Positions 23,906 through 36,121 of a stretch of 64,000 nt of DNA are shown here, in pieces. Numbering within the stretch: the first letter of the stretch is position 1; each line of letters begins with the position of its first letter. The stretch spans positions 290,306 through 354,305 of the forward strand of contig LSRX01000775.1 in assembly GCA_001939145.1 (NCBI GenBank), read 5' to 3'. The stretch is from Symbiodinium microadriaticum (taxonomy: Eukaryota > Sar > Dinophyceae > Suessiales > Symbiodiniaceae). The notes beneath the pieces were generated by a model that was not told where the DNA came from, did not search any database, and saw only the letters and a program-made list of their open reading frames with translations. The translations under genes and the position numbers were made by a program.

Positions 23906-25333
23906 GTGTCCAATGTTTCTGGTTGACTCTGAGGTCGGGTCTCGCCTTTCCGGTCTGTTCTCTGGGTCTCTCTTGATGGCTTTGCAAGGGTTTCGTTGGC
24001 TTTCGGGGTTCGGGATGTGATGGCCACAGCTGCTTGGAGGATGCGCTTCGGATTTCGCAGAACTTAACTGAAGTGAAGCTCCGCTCTTCCCAGGCATTCG
24101 CCTTAAGCCAAGTATCTGCAGGAGTTCAGATTTTTCACGGTCACGTCACTACGCTTCCAAGCTGGAGCACAACTCCTTGTCTTCAACCTGTCCTGAACGG
24201 CAAGGTACGTTGCAGGAGAGGCAAAGCTCACTCTCTATCGCGACGAGTGGTGCGACAGGGAGGCCATGATCTTAATTCCTAAAACTCCCGGGTCTGGGTT
24301 TTGGATGTCAGCAATTATGGCGAAGATGTTGTTGATCCTGATCTGCACGTCACATGATTCACATGATATGCCCGCCTACAGGCATTTACTTGTGCAGCTT
24401 CAGAGCTGACAACCATGTTCATGACATGGAGCCATTAGGTCCTGTAGTGGGCTTTGGAACAAGCACGCATGTTTCAACGCATGTTTCACTATCACTAACT
24501 CCACAGCCGCAGAGTCCTGAGTCCTGGGTACAAGAACGCACTGCGCAACGCTCGAGCACGACTTAGCTTTCTTAAACCAGTTTGTTCCAGTTGACGACGA
24601 TCGTTCTCTCCAATGCATCCACCGCGTGGGGCCTTGCGTGATGCTGTTCTGCGAAACTGTGGTGTAGGACTGCATTCTGGGCTCAGCTATAGGTCGGTTT
24701 TCGGCTTGGTTCACGATTCGCCGATAATGTCTGAACAGCGATTGCATGCTTTTGCGGAAGTGTCGCAAACTCTTTGTGGACTTATCCTGATATCTATCGA
24801 CTCTTGCTTGCTTCAGACGCCTGCAATGATGAAGTCCCGAACCACACTTTGCTACGGCCACACCGGTGCAAAAGTTACTTCCCCTAAGGTCAGCACACGG
24901 TCTGGTGTCCACTGCAATGTTTTCGGCATCGACCAGCCACTTGGCGGAAGTTTGGAAAACAGCCCGAAGTGGCATGTCGGAGGACTCAGACTTGTTTCGC
25001 GCTTTGCCTTTTTGTCTGGTCTTGGGGACCAAGCGTTCATTCCTGTCAACATGGCCTATGCAGAAACTGCCGCCCCTGCTGCAGCCTGTCGGTTGTCTTT
25101 GTGAACCTGGAGTCTTGTAACTTGCAACCCATCGCCATCATGGAATGTGTCTTGCAACAAACCTCACCTGGGTCGCTCCGTCCCATGGGCCTTCTGCCAG
25201 GATCCATGCATCTTCGTATGCAACGTAAGTCTCGAAGGAACTCTAAGCCTTGAAATCTCGCTAATCAAGAGCATGAAGAGGCGAATATCGAATTTCCCCC
25301 AAGCCCCTCCTGACATTCAGCAAAACAGCACCT

Positions 25334-25408
25334 GCGCAGTCACCGCTTCTGTGCCCGCGATGCTGACGAGAAGGAGTTGTGGCTCCGGGCCGTCAGCAAC
25401 GTGAAGGT
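25334..25408 (+). CDS. PH-domain C-terminal helix exon
   Basis: The + strand reading contains FCARDADEKELWLRAVSNVK. The order (aromatic, acidic/alanine run, ELW, basic end) is that of the last strand and C-terminal helix of a pleckstrin-homology domain, clearer here than in the exon at 21.24 kb. The rest of the domain must be on earlier exons that could not be assigned. Whether this is a second PH domain in one protein or a separate gene is open. Confidence 0.45.
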
Positions 25409-25759
25409 GCGGCCTTGACGAGGATATCATGAAACAGCTTATCTCTGTCTATGGGATCCGTAGTCAGGTTCTTGGCAAGCATTTCGTTGAGTGCTCGTTA
25501 CAGCCTGCAGCTATTTCTCTGCTGCTGAGCGCTCCGTTGTCGTTATGTAACTGAATCATCCGAGTATGGAGGAGCCAAGGGTTCAGCGGTCTAGGGCCTC
25601 ACCAGGTGAAGCTGATGTTTGAGGCACCGGATCCCACGCCCGAGGACTGAAAGGGGTCAGCGATACGTCAAGCATTGAAGTCAAGGTCACAACAGACTTC
25701 CTCAGCCACTACTCACTATTCACCGGGCACTAAACACTACCCGCTACTGCTTCTAGTGC

Positions 25760-25894
25760 TAGCACCGGTGCCAGTACTGCGACTGCTACTGCTGGTGTTA
25801 CTGCTACTGCTAGCGCTAGTGCTAGTGCTCCCGCTACTGATGCTGCTTAAGCTGCTTTGTAGTACGAGTAGCAATAGTAACACGACTAGTGGTA

Positions 25895-25931
<37 letters not shown>

Positions 25932-26092
25932 CAGCAGCAGCAGTAGCAGCAGTAGCAGTAGCAGTAGCAGTAGCAGTAGCAGTAGCAGTAGCAGTAGCAG
26001 TAGCAGTAGCAGTAGCAGTAGCAGTAGCAGTAGCAGTGGTAGCAGGCGTAGTAGTAATGGCAGCAGCAGTAGCAGTAGCAGTAGCAGTAAAT
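25760..26092. repeat. (AGT)n/(AGCAGT)n compound microsatellite
   Basis: CTGCTA-like degenerate units (25760-25860), then GTAGTA (about 25900-25930) and a long AGCAGT run (to about 26037), decaying to 26092. It produces long Ser, Val, Thr/Ala and Cys/Tyr frames on both strands; none is a gene. Confidence 0.95.
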
Positions 26093-26263
26093 AGAGTAGC
26101 TTGTGTCCGTGCTAATGACGAGCATGGTAGTAGTTCCTGACGATGACGAGCACGCATCAGGACAATGGAAGACACATGCCTCCTCCTTCTTCTTCATCAT
26201 CATCATCATCAGCATCGCGATCGCCATCGACGAAGCATAAAAAGAGATAAGAGTACCATCATC

Positions 26264-26395
26264 AAGAACCCCGTGAGGCCCAAGGTTCTGGCCCCTGCCA
26301 TTCGCAAGGAGCTGTGGATCTTTCGCCACTCGGTGCAGGAACGGATAGCCCTGCTCGACGGCCCTGGACTGAGGCGTGATATTCGATCTACCTGA
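26264..26395 (+). CDS. Exon-like segment, unidentified
   Basis: The + strand reading contains VRPKVLAPAIRKELWIFRHS and then QERIALLDGPGLRRD before a stop at 26393-26395. Composition is strongly protein-like between two microsatellites. It probably continues the PH-like gene; the stop is likely in the intron after a donor near 26370. Confidence 0.4.
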   Translation, partial: KNPVRPKVLAPAIRKELWIFRHSVQERIALLDGPGLRRDIRST

Positions 26396-26724
26396 TTTAC
26401 ATAAGTTCCAAGCCCGCGACCATGCGTTGAGATGTTTCGGTTCAAGAGAACATTCACTGAACATTCGCCTTGCAGCCTCCCGAAAATCTGGGGGTTCGCA
26501 AATTATGTCAGGCAACAGAAATCCGGCATGTGAATGTCTCACCCAAGCCTCAAGATAGACTTCTTGAATGGGGCAAGGCTTATGACTTATGACTTCACAG
26601 GATTTGTTGCAATGATAAGAATCGGGCATCCCCATGTCTTATAACAAGTGTTGTGATTCTCATCGCTTGCTTGTCGTATTACTCTATATTTGTTCTTGGT
26701 ATGATGTCGTTGTTGTTGCGTCGT

Positions 26725-26752
26725 TGATGATGATGATGATGATGATGATGAT
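26725..26752. repeat. (GAT)n microsatellite
   Basis: Nine GAT units in a T/G-rich context. Confidence 0.9.
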
Positions 26753-27441
26753 CGGTACATTCGTTGACGATGACGACCGTTGTTGACGATGGTCCACGGT
26801 GGTGATGATGCTGATCATGCGGATCCGCCGATGCTGATCATTGGCGGCACTGTTCACGTGTAGGATGCCGAGGCAGTCGCTCAGATCAGGCGCCTGAGGC
26901 TCTCCTCCTGGAGGCATAGTGGGCTTCGGGCCACTGAGGGGCCTTGCATGTTTTTTCCTCGTGTCGGTCAGGGCTCAGGCGGCTGGTTGAATTAGGTTCC
27001 AGGCATGTTTGAGCTTGAAGTTTAAATGTTGATTGTGCTTCGGCTCTGTCTTTTTTTCCAGCCAGGAGTGCGCAAGCTCGGGCTGCCATGTTCCACGGGG
27101 CTTTGACCTGTAATTTAGAAGTCGCAGGAGCACTAGGTGAAACAACTTGGGTTCACGACAAAATAGAGTCAAGAGGCCAACGAGTCAGTTCTTGTGTAGA
27201 ATTCAGTGTCCTCATCTTCAAGATTGAGTTCAGCCATGAGCACCCAAGGTTGGGGTTTCGATGGCAATGCACTAGCTAAAGCCTGCAATGCAGCTCGGAG
27301 TTCTTTATCATTGCGTGAAAGCTGCTTGCAATCGTCTGACAGCCTGCTCAACGAAAGGGTCGTGTTACCAGTAACAAAGTCAATACAACATGATAGCAAC
27401 CCCAATACCTTGAGTGGTTAACAGGAAATGTGCATGTGCAG

Positions 27442-27531
27442 GTTACCAACAAGCCGCCGGTCAGCCCCAATGGGGACTCTGTAGATCCAGATCCCATTGA
27501 GGCAAGGCAGGAGTGGCTGATGCTCTCATGA
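27442..27531 (+). CDS. Terminal exon, probably of the PH-like gene
   Basis: The acceptor tgtgcatgtgcag precedes an exon reading VTNKPPVSPNGDSVDPDPI then EARQEWLML and a TGA stop at 27529-27531. Acceptor, frame and stop agree. The EARQEWL stretch again resembles a PH-type C-terminal helix but is too short to call. It is the last coding-like + strand piece before the CTGCTA satellite. Confidence 0.42.
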   Translation, partial: VTNKPPVSPNGDSVDPDPIEARQEWLMLS

Positions 27532-27650
27532 TCGCGAAAATTTTTCTAGTCTTGATACTGCTGCTCCTGCTGCTACTACTGCTACAGTAGAATTGCCGTA
27601 GAATTACAACCGCTGCCACGACAACAACAACAACTGCTCCTGCTGCTGAT

Positions 27651-27880
27651 GCTGCTGCTACTGCTACTGCTACTGCTACTGCTACTGCTACTGCTACTGC
27701 TACTGCTACTGCTACTGCTACTGCTACTGCTACTGCTACTGCTACTGCTACTGCTACTGCTACTGCTACTGCTACTGCTACTGCTATGCTGCTGCTGCTG
27801 CCGCCGCCGCCGCTGCTGCTGCCGCTGCTGCTCCTGCTCCTGCTACTGCTCCTGCTACTGCTGCTACTGCTGCGACTGCC
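27651..27880. repeat. (CTGCTA)n satellite
   Basis: About 21 near-perfect CTGCTA units (27655-27786), flanked by CTG-rich sequence with CCG units to 27880. The poly-Leu frame is an artefact. Confidence 0.96.
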
Positions 27881-29442
27881 ACTGCGATTGCGAGGACGGC
27901 GACGACGACGACTACTACCTCTGCTACGACCACTACTGCAGTACTATTCCACGACCACCGCTATTACTATCTGCTGCTGCTACGTCCAGCTGGAGCTGCG
28001 GCAAGCCTCTTGAGCACACGGCGCAGCCCGTACGAGCTAGGCCTCCCGTACGAAGCGGCTAGGGCAAGCTCGAGCTGCGGAGGCCAAAGCCACGCCGCAC
28101 CCCTCCTAAATCTCGAACTCCCCAAGGCCACAACATCAACACTGATCTCCTTCATCCGGAACTTGAAACCTGCGTATTTTTGCAAATATCCTTGGTGCTA
28201 CAGGTCCCAGGAACCCAAGCCGAACTTCAGTCACCTTCAGCCACATGCACTATCCCGGTCATAGGAAGTCACAGGACCAGAGCCCGTCTCCGAAGAAAGA
28301 GTCCCTCCTGCAAGGCCCGGGCACAGTTTTAGGGATCGAAGGTCGAGGAGGAGGGATGTGAGGGAATTTACGTCTTGAGCTGCTGAGGTTGGGTCTAGGT
28401 CTCAGGTCTAGAGATTCAGGTTTAGGCGACGTTGAAGGTTGGAGCTTGGGCCGTGGGTGTATGATCTTTCGCCCAAAGCCTCTCTCACTCTGTGCTGAAG
28501 GAGCGTCATCCGTCATCATGCTTCAAGCCATTATGCCCGTGCTTTGGGACCTTTGGGCCAGGGGGTGGTAGTGGCGATGTTGCTGCCGGCCCGACGACCG
28601 AACCGTCGAAGCCACGGACGCAGGCTGGTGGAGGGGAGAGAGGGAGGGTCGTGCGCGCATGTCTGTTAACCGCCCTCGACTTTGGAAACCCTCCTCGTGC
28701 TGAGTGCTACTCTTGATCGAGTTGAGTCGCTAGGAAAGGCGACTTCGCGCTCCATTGTCTAGCAGTCTAGCACCGGGATCCATGAATTTCGTCTCATCCT
28801 TTCCGTTGCTTCCTGTGTGAGGTGGCCTCCGAGGGACAAGCCCCGGTGCGCTGTTCTGCACTGATGCGTTGGAAGTTGATGGGGCAAGTCAACGGATGCT
28901 GCTAGTTTTCGTTTCCGAGTCGTACGGTCATGATCGACTTGTTGTTCAGCCCGGTCTGGAGCAGCACAGCATCCCTTTACAACGGTTAAAGTATGCGAAA
29001 AGTCATTGCAGCACGTTGCTTGAACTTCGCTTCAGAGGTTTCTCTGTTGTCTGCCGGTTTGAGGTGCAATCGCAGGCCAACGTGCAAGCGGCCGAGGCAC
29101 AAGTGGGCTTTCATGAGACAACCAATTACAGCTACTGGTAGCCTGAAACATCTTAGGCAAGACAAGGGGAGGTTACATATCTTCAAGTGCACCAGAGAAA
29201 TGGACTCTGCAAACTCTAAAGCTCAGACCCCTGCCGAAACTCCAAATCCGGGAGCTGCAGCATCAGCACTCCCTTCGCTCAGGGCGATCTCTCAGAGGGG
29301 TCGCCGGCCCAGTGTTTTTGGTTTACGCTTGATGTGCAGCGGCATCGTAAGCTGCGGCTTTGTGAAATAATGTTTGAACGACTACAGAGCTGTGACTTTG
29401 ATCTGCTGTCAGACTTCACAAGAGCAAAGCATCAATGTTCAC
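27881..29442. other. Unassigned region
   Basis: No exon set recognised. Weakly coding-like frames at 28389-28571 and 28869-29141 lack splice or homology support. Confidence 0.35.
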
Positions 29443-29660
29443 AACGACCATCGCCACCAGGAGCAGCAGCACCAGCACCACCGTCAACACCGGCAACACC
29501 GGCAGCGAAGCAGCCCCGAAGCAGAAGCAGCAGCAGCAGTATCAGCAATCAGCAGCACCATCATCTCTGGGACTATTGTCATCGTCCCCAACATCATCAG
29601 CAGCGTCAACATCATCACCACCACCACAGGCGACAAGACCACCGCCTCCGACTCCTCCAC
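29443..29660. repeat. CAG/CAC/CAT-rich low-complexity tract
   Basis: Imperfect trinucleotide repeats (CAGCAGCACCAGCACCACC type). Gln/His/Ser/Thr-rich frames here are artefacts. Confidence 0.85.
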
Positions 29661-31769
29661 AGCAGAGCAACAGCTTGAATGTTGGTATTCCGTGCAAGTT
29701 GTGGGCTTCAGCCAAGCCCAAGGCCGCCTGCTGTGGACGTCAAGGTCAGGGTTAACGGTTGCATTTTCCTCTGGGCTTCTGTGGGTTTGCATGAATTCTG
29801 TTCCTTTTGTTCGTGATCGGACAAGGATGGTTGCTCAAAATCTCCATCCTAGACCTTGAGAGGAGGTGGCTGCGGAGCAAACAGACGAGCAGGTGCTCCC
29901 GGGAGAAGGCGCGATATCTCAATGTGATAACGCGGCTTCGGGCTTAGGGCTTACGGTTATGGACATTTCTGGGAATGGTGACCACAGGGGAAAGATGTAA
30001 AGTGTCACAACAATACTGGTAGTTGCAAAACCTAGATAGATTGAATTTACGACTTATTGTGGCTGTTAGCTTCTTGAAGTTTCTGGATAAAGCTGCTGGA
30101 TAAGAAAATCAATACGGCATACCCATCTCTGCCAAGACAGAAGCAAGACGGTTTTGTCGTTGGATTGTTTGGGGAGTACGAGAGCACGTGTGTTGTAGAG
30201 TCTCAAACATTGCCTGGTCGGTTAGCTCTTGCTTCGAGGCTTTGATCCACATCGTTTTCTACACCTCAGAGAGTTGTTCATCACTGTGACTCGTTTGTTT
30301 TCTTTTCATGTGGCATATCGCGGCATCGCAGTATCCAGTCCATGTGTCATCTACAAGTCTACAAGCAACTTCGACTTTCAGAACATGCTTCATGTGACAT
30401 AGCTTTTCCCAGGATTTTTCAAGCACAGATAGCCGGTTCCCCGTAAGTAGCGCTTCAAGCGACCAAACTGGTAGTGATGCGTATTGTCCGATCACAACTA
30501 CAAGGCTGACAGTAATGCTGAATGGACACATGATGCAAGGTTGCTGTTGTTGTTGTTGTTGTCGTCGTCGTCGTCGTCGTCTTCAATATTCACCACCGTT
30601 GTATCAAGGGTCAAATTGTTATCATGATGATATTGATCGTGGAATGCCCTTGGTGGACTCGCAACAGCATTGGTCATGTTTTGTTACACATGTGTCGTAA
30701 TTTCCAAACAAAAAACCGGTTTTCGTGCCACATGATGGCAAGACAAGAGTTGATATTGGGACACGGTGTGATTACTCTGACACAACCTGGATCCCGCAAA
30801 GTACCTGGCAGTCCTCAAGGAACGAAAGACATTTGTCATCTTTGCATGAGAACTGCTACAATTCAATCTGTTCTGATTTTTTCAAACAATGAGCGGGCAT
30901 TAACGCCAACAACAAAAAGAGAGCATCTGAACGGCACATAGACTCTTCAACATAATGGCAGCTACTTGTAAGGAATGTAGGCAAGTATAGCACTGGTGGT
31001 TTGACCTTCGGGTGCTGACGTTCTAAACGGTCGAGGCACCTCCGAAGTTTGCCAGGCTCTGTAGCAGCACGCGTGCCCCGAGCACGTGTGGCTGGGCGGC
31101 TGAGAGACGTCGCGACCCATGAGGCAGGTTCACGAGTTTCTGGTTTTGTTTTCGAGGAACAGTAGTATACTGAGCGCAAGCGAGGACGATTGCATGCTTT
31201 GAAGCAAATGATAACCCATGCTGGCGAAAGAGGGGCAGCAAGCAGTCGCTGCAGACGGCGAAGGTGCGACAAACATTCTTCCATCAGATTGCCTCGCATG
31301 CGTCAAAGGCGCAGACCGCGCGGACAAAGGTGCTCAAGCTGTGAATACATCAAAGGACTTTCTCGGTGCGGCAAAGCATGCCATCCTCGCATGCGGTAAA
31401 AGTACTGCGGGAGACAAGCATACATGCACTGCGTGAGTACGAAGGATAGCTGGGTTTCCGCATAAAGGCCCCTGTCGCGGAGATCAAGTGAGGCAGCTGA
31501 AGCAGCTGTTCATGAAATGGCTGTGTCGCAGTATAAGTATGGGTCAGCAGCTCTGGTGGCTGATGGTCAAGATGCACGCCACATAACACAGCTTTGGGCA
31601 GCTTCGTCGCTGCTGCTCAGGATGCTGCCAGGCAATACTGACAATGCGTTCTACTGTTTCCAACAATGCATTTCTGTTTTGCCTACGGCCGCGCTGATGC
31701 TCGTGGCGGTGTTAAAGGGAGCTGATGTCGACGGCACTGGCCATCTGGGTCAGGGAGCTGCCCTCAGCG
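29661..31769. other. Unassigned region with a short (TGT)n(CGT)n microsatellite
   Basis: A possible exon at about 29869-29925 reads EVAAEQTDEQVLPGEGAIS on the + strand without partners. A TGT then CGT microsatellite lies at 30544-30582. Nothing else is supported. Confidence 0.35.
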
Positions 31770-32410
31770 CCTGGGTTTGATGCGCATGATGCTGGCAAAA
31801 TGGGACAGCTGATGCTGATGATGCGAGCTGCCTGGTTCTGTTTCAGGAAGATGCCCTTTCGCCTTCCCGCCCCTACGCTGATGCGCAAGTTGCCGACTGC
31901 TTGGTGGTGTGGGATCAAACGCCCAGCTGATGTCCTAGCTTGTCCACACCGCCAAGCAGCCTGCATCATGCGCATCAGCAAGCATGCAAGACACATCATC
32001 AGCATCCGTCGCTGCTGCATTATGCCAGCATCCTGTGCATCAGTGTGGGGAAGCGGCATCTTCTTAAACCATGCAGTGCGCATTATCCGAATCAGCCGCT
32101 GTCCAATGTTGCCCATATCACCAAGCAGCAGGTTGCGTCAGCGCGGGCGCGCGAAAGCGAGGGTATTTTCCCGAAAACATGCGCATAATCAGCATCAACT
32201 AGTGTTGCATTTTGCAGGATCGCAGGCATGAGCGTGTGCGCGGGAAACTTCTCGCCCCCATGCTGATGTCGGCTGCGTGTGTGGGCCAAGTTCCGCTGCA
32301 TGGATTCAGGCTTTCAGGAGGATGTTTTTCCGCTTTCCACTCCCAAGTTCATACGCATGATGCTGGCAAAATAGAACAGCAGCGGATGCTGATGCTATGC
32401 CCTGCATGTT
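31770..32410. repeat. Cluster of imperfect direct and inverted repeats
   Basis: The words GCATGATGCTGGCAAAAT and GCTGATGCTGATG recur: 31783-31826 and 32356-32398 in the same direction, and about 32006-32041 in reverse complement (CATTATGCCAGCATCCTGTG). Shorter CTGATGCGCA words occur at 31878, 32429 and in reverse near 31968. No ORF is convincing here, and the overlapping frames share His/Met-rich artefacts. Confidence 0.55.
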
Positions 32411-33598
32411 TTCGCTTCCCACGCCTGCGCTGATGCGCATGCACCAGTTCCGGTGGATGCGTCCGGCTCTGCTCCAGACCAGTTCAGCAGATCCCCATTG
32501 ATTCGCCCTTGTCATTTGCCCCTGGTGGTATGTGCACAGTCAAGGCGCCACAGGGTTGCTGGGGAACACGTCCGCTGCGCAAAGATGCTGGTGCAGATAT
32601 TGTTCAAAGCGTCACGGGACATCGGCGAGCGAGGCCGATGTGCTGAAACACCGCTCTCGACGTTTAGGGCCAGGGTTAAGGCTTAGGGTCTGGGGGGTTT
32701 TAGTCGGCTAGTGTCTACTTTGACGCGCCAAGATGCTTGAAGCCACCCTTCTCAATTGCCTGCATTCCACCTTGTCCGTTGTTAGTGCAAGACACGTTGC
32801 CTGTGCAAATTTTCATCGTTTGTCTGATAGTTGGGAAGTCTGTGAAGAGGCGACGCTCCGCACCAGCAGCCCGGGCGACGAGGCGGCGCCCCGATTCCCT
32901 CAGTGGTCCGACAGTTCTTGCATGGCCAAGCAGGGTTTGCGAACCCTTCCACACGCTTTGCGACGGCGACCAGTGACCAAACCAGCAGGACTAGCCACTG
33001 TGCCTTTTGAGATCCGAAATTAGGAACCTCACAGGTTGGCAGGAACGCTTCGAAGCAGAGCCAGACATTTGCGAATATGGAACCCCGACCCTTGTCCTTT
33101 GATTTAAGTCCCGAAGTCTCCATGCTTGAAGACTGCCTATGAGTGCCGAGTGAGTGGGGAGTGTTCTCAACGACTCGACTATATGGTTGATTGCTGGGTA
33201 TCAGCTTTACTCACTACGATGGTTAATTCATTAAGTGTCGCCGTCGTCACACGTGGCAACTCCAACCAGGCATCCACCTGATAGTCGGCCGGCGCATTGG
33301 TTGGCACAATCCTGCGGCCAGATATACAATTATGACATTATGTAGTTGTTTGATTCTCCACAATGTCGGCATATGTTGAATCCTAAATCTCAAAGCCTAG
33401 AGCCCTCCAGCTCCAGAGCGCTGGAACGCTAAACTCATCACATGCCATCGCGGCAAGAAGTGCATCATGGGGTTTTGGGGTACCTTGTAGTATAGTCATG
33501 ATTAGTCACGATTAGTCATGTAAGGACTATATGAGGGGAGCTTCTTCCAAAACACCAAAGGCTTAGGAATTTAATAGGAAATTTAGCTGTGGAAAAGA

Positions 33599-34360
33599 GG
33601 CCGAGGAGCCGGACGTGGCGGCAGAGAGCCTCCAGGCCCAGGGCTTCCAAGCGGGACCAGCCTTCGCCAAAATGTGCACGTTGAGTGAGTTGAGTTAGGA
33701 TTTAGGGTTGTGGGGGTTCCAGGCTTATGGCTCCAGATTTGAGCTTGGATGTGAGCTCGGGGTGTTGGTCATGGGGCTGCAGTCAGCTTGCCCTGCAGTG
33801 GTTCTCGACTTTCCGGGTGAGTGTAGTGTCTAAGTCTACAAGCCTTAAACTGATAATCGGAAGTAATCGCCTCCGGAGCCCCCAGCAGCCTGCCTTACAG
33901 CCTGCCTTTCAGGCGCATTCTTCGACACTCCAGCCAGGGCCTTCGCAGGGATTCTCTCAAAGTCAGGTGCCTCCATGCCTCGCCTCAACCCCTAATCCCC
34001 AACAAAGGGTATGTATTCTTTCCTGTTGCAGTTCAGTGTGCCTAGGAGCTGAGCTGGGGGTCAGACGGGTAATCATAGCATCAGTAAATGCAGTCGTGAG
34101 AAGAATATGCCATCACAGAAAATGTTTTTACAGATGCCACACCCTTCCAGATTCAAAAAAGCGACATCTTGATGCCGTGAGCTTACGAGCTTGACATGCC
34201 CGTAGTTGGGCATCCAGATCCGTCAAAGCATGGGCAAGCGGGCTTCTTCTGATTCAAGAACCAGGCGTGTGAGGGCCTGTGCCTAGGCTTGAGATGCTTA
34301 GGTCTCGCCACGCCTTGGTGCCCCAGCTGAGCGTCGAGGGCAACGAGATGAGCGAGAAGG
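33599..34360 (+). CDS. Candidate spliced gene; one exon resembles an ABC transporter membrane domain
   Basis: Exon-like pieces: about 33600-33673 (EEPDVAAESLQAQGFQAGP), 33913-33966 (AFFDTPARAFAGILSKS; acceptor cctttcag, donor gtgcct) and 34327-34359 (LSVEGNEMSEK; acceptor gccccag, donor gtgcgc). FFDTP followed by a Gly and L-S recalls the intracellular-loop motif of B-type ABC exporters (FFD.P...G.L...L), and the third exon could continue it. No Walker A, signature or Walker B motif was found in this part of the window, so the ABC call rests on one motif only. Confidence 0.28.
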
Positions 34361-34384
34361 TGCGCTGAAGCTTCTGGGACCTTC

Positions 34385-34536
34385 CGGTATGTGCTTGGAG
34401 GCTCCGGCGGCTTGGGTATGCAGGGCTCTTTGGCCCTCTGCCTCCAGGCCCTGGAGTGCATCGCCAATTGCAGCGGTGCGCAGCCTCGTCTCATCGTCCC
34501 GCCCGGGACGCAGCGCAGGGTTGTCATGCCTCGGTA
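34385..34536 (+). CDS. Exon-like segment with stop, unidentified
   Basis: The + strand reading contains GGLGMQGSLALCLQALECIA and PRLIVPPGTQRRVVMPR, ending at TAG near 34534-34536. It is hydrophobic in the first half and would suit a membrane protein. It follows the ABC-like exons by 30 bp. The opposite-strand frame is also open, so direction is not certain. Confidence 0.28.
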
Positions 34537-34539
34537 GTT

Positions 34540-36069
34540 TCTGTGGGCGATTGTATGCAGGAGTTTGCGAAACATCACGGAATTTGGGGCGCAGAGGTTC
34601 GATAGCGGCATTGTCGCTTCTGGTGAAGTTTTGGCAAAGAGCACTTCGAGATCAGTGGCTTTGCAAATTGTGGGCCAGCATTATCGAGGCTCGTGTCTTA
34701 TAGTTGAGCTCGGCCTTCCTCCGATCACTTTGCCGAGTCTCCAAGATTGCCTAGGCACCAACCCCATCAGGGCATTGCCATCTGAGCCGAGCTTGCTTGG
34801 AATTTCGGCGTTCAAGGGGTGTTGATCAGAGTGCAAGTGCAAGAGTGCAGGCAAGATGCTTGCCAGTTTCACCTATCCAGCAGCAGTCAATGAAGAAGCG
34901 CTTGGTTGGCACGTCCGCAGCCGGCACGCGCCGAGCCGTCCCTGTGCAACTTACCGCGCATATTGCCTCTGCGCACGTATGCATCTATGTTTTCTGCTAC
35001 TGTGTACATTGTCATTGTGTGGAAACAAGATGAGATCGCTTGGTACACGTCTTATGATATGATTGCATCTACCACGAGAGCCGCCTTCAAGCCGTTGACC
35101 TGGCGCACGAAGATGAGTTGTCGAAAAACAGGCCGGGCATACGTTGGCAGGCCAGGGGTGTAGAGTGTCGACAACACAATGTGAAGATCGGTTTATGCTG
35201 TAGGGCCTTAGCTTTAAAACTTAAAGTTTAGCTTTGCCAGTTTGAAGCCTGAACTGGCATCCTGCACAGCCGCAGTTGCGCTTGCGTGCTTTCGTTCGCC
35301 AAGCGGTCGCTCCAGGCATCCAGTGTGCACGCCTTTGCCCTGGGCTCAAGCATGGCTAAGCCATGATGGGACCATGCACGCTCGGGACATAAAGCTGGAG
35401 TCAGCAAACTCGCTTTGCCATCTATGCTGGGTACTTCTCATGGCCGTATGTATGCTCCAGTCGATTTGGCGTCAAAATTCATGGCCGGTCTTTGCAATCA
35501 GATCCGTAGACGACCACTACAGTCTTTCGCACGAGGCCTCGAACATAGTCAACATATCTGAAGCCTGTGCCAGACCCTCCCCCCAACACTGAATCGTAAA
35601 ACTCCAGAACATCGTTTGAACCCAAGAAGTCTCCGCATTAACCGTCATTGGCCACGGTGACATGGCCCCGAAGTGTGGCGCTAAGTTCGTCTTGAAAGCT
35701 GCGCCTGGCTCTCCGGTTTCCGAGGGCTTGGGTTGCAAGAATTGGCGGCAGAATCGCACCGCGCGGGGCTCCTTTTGATTCGGGTGCCATCTGCCGTTGA
35801 CCTAGCACGTAGTGCTGGCCACCATCCTTACTTCGTACGAGGCTTTCGGTTTAGTGTTTCAGGTTTCTTTGTTTTAGCTTCGGGTTTCACAGGATTCATG
35901 GGCTGGAGGGTTCACAAGTTCCGGAATTGAAAGTCACCCCATTTCGACGTCCCTGGAGCCTTCGAGGCTCCCAAGCTGGAGCTCGAAGTTTGTACTGGCT
36001 ACGTGCAGACCAATGAAATGCATGCGCATATGTATATCCATATATACACTTATGTGTGTATAGAGATAT
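34540..36069. other. Mostly unassigned; two exon-like pieces
   Basis: About 35642-35776 reads VIGHGDMAPKCGAKFVLKAA on the + strand and ends in TGA at 35776-35778. About 35938-35992 reads PHFDVPGAFEAPKLELEV. Both look coding, but no family or confident splicing could be assigned. Confidence 0.3.
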
Positions 36070-36079
36070 CTGTCTCTGT

Positions 36080-36111
<32 letters not shown>

Positions 36112-36121
36112 CTGTCTCTCT
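36070..36121. repeat. (CTGT/CTCTGT)n microsatellite
   Basis: Run of CTGT and CTCTGT units. Confidence 0.93.

Noticed and set aside
25834..26635. Long Ser, Val, Thr/Ala or Cys/Tyr-rich frames on both strands
   Set aside because: They arise from the AGCAGT microsatellite; all frames are open because the repeat lacks stop codons.
27649..28062. Poly-Leu ORF of 137 codons
   Set aside because: Product of the CTGCTA satellite.
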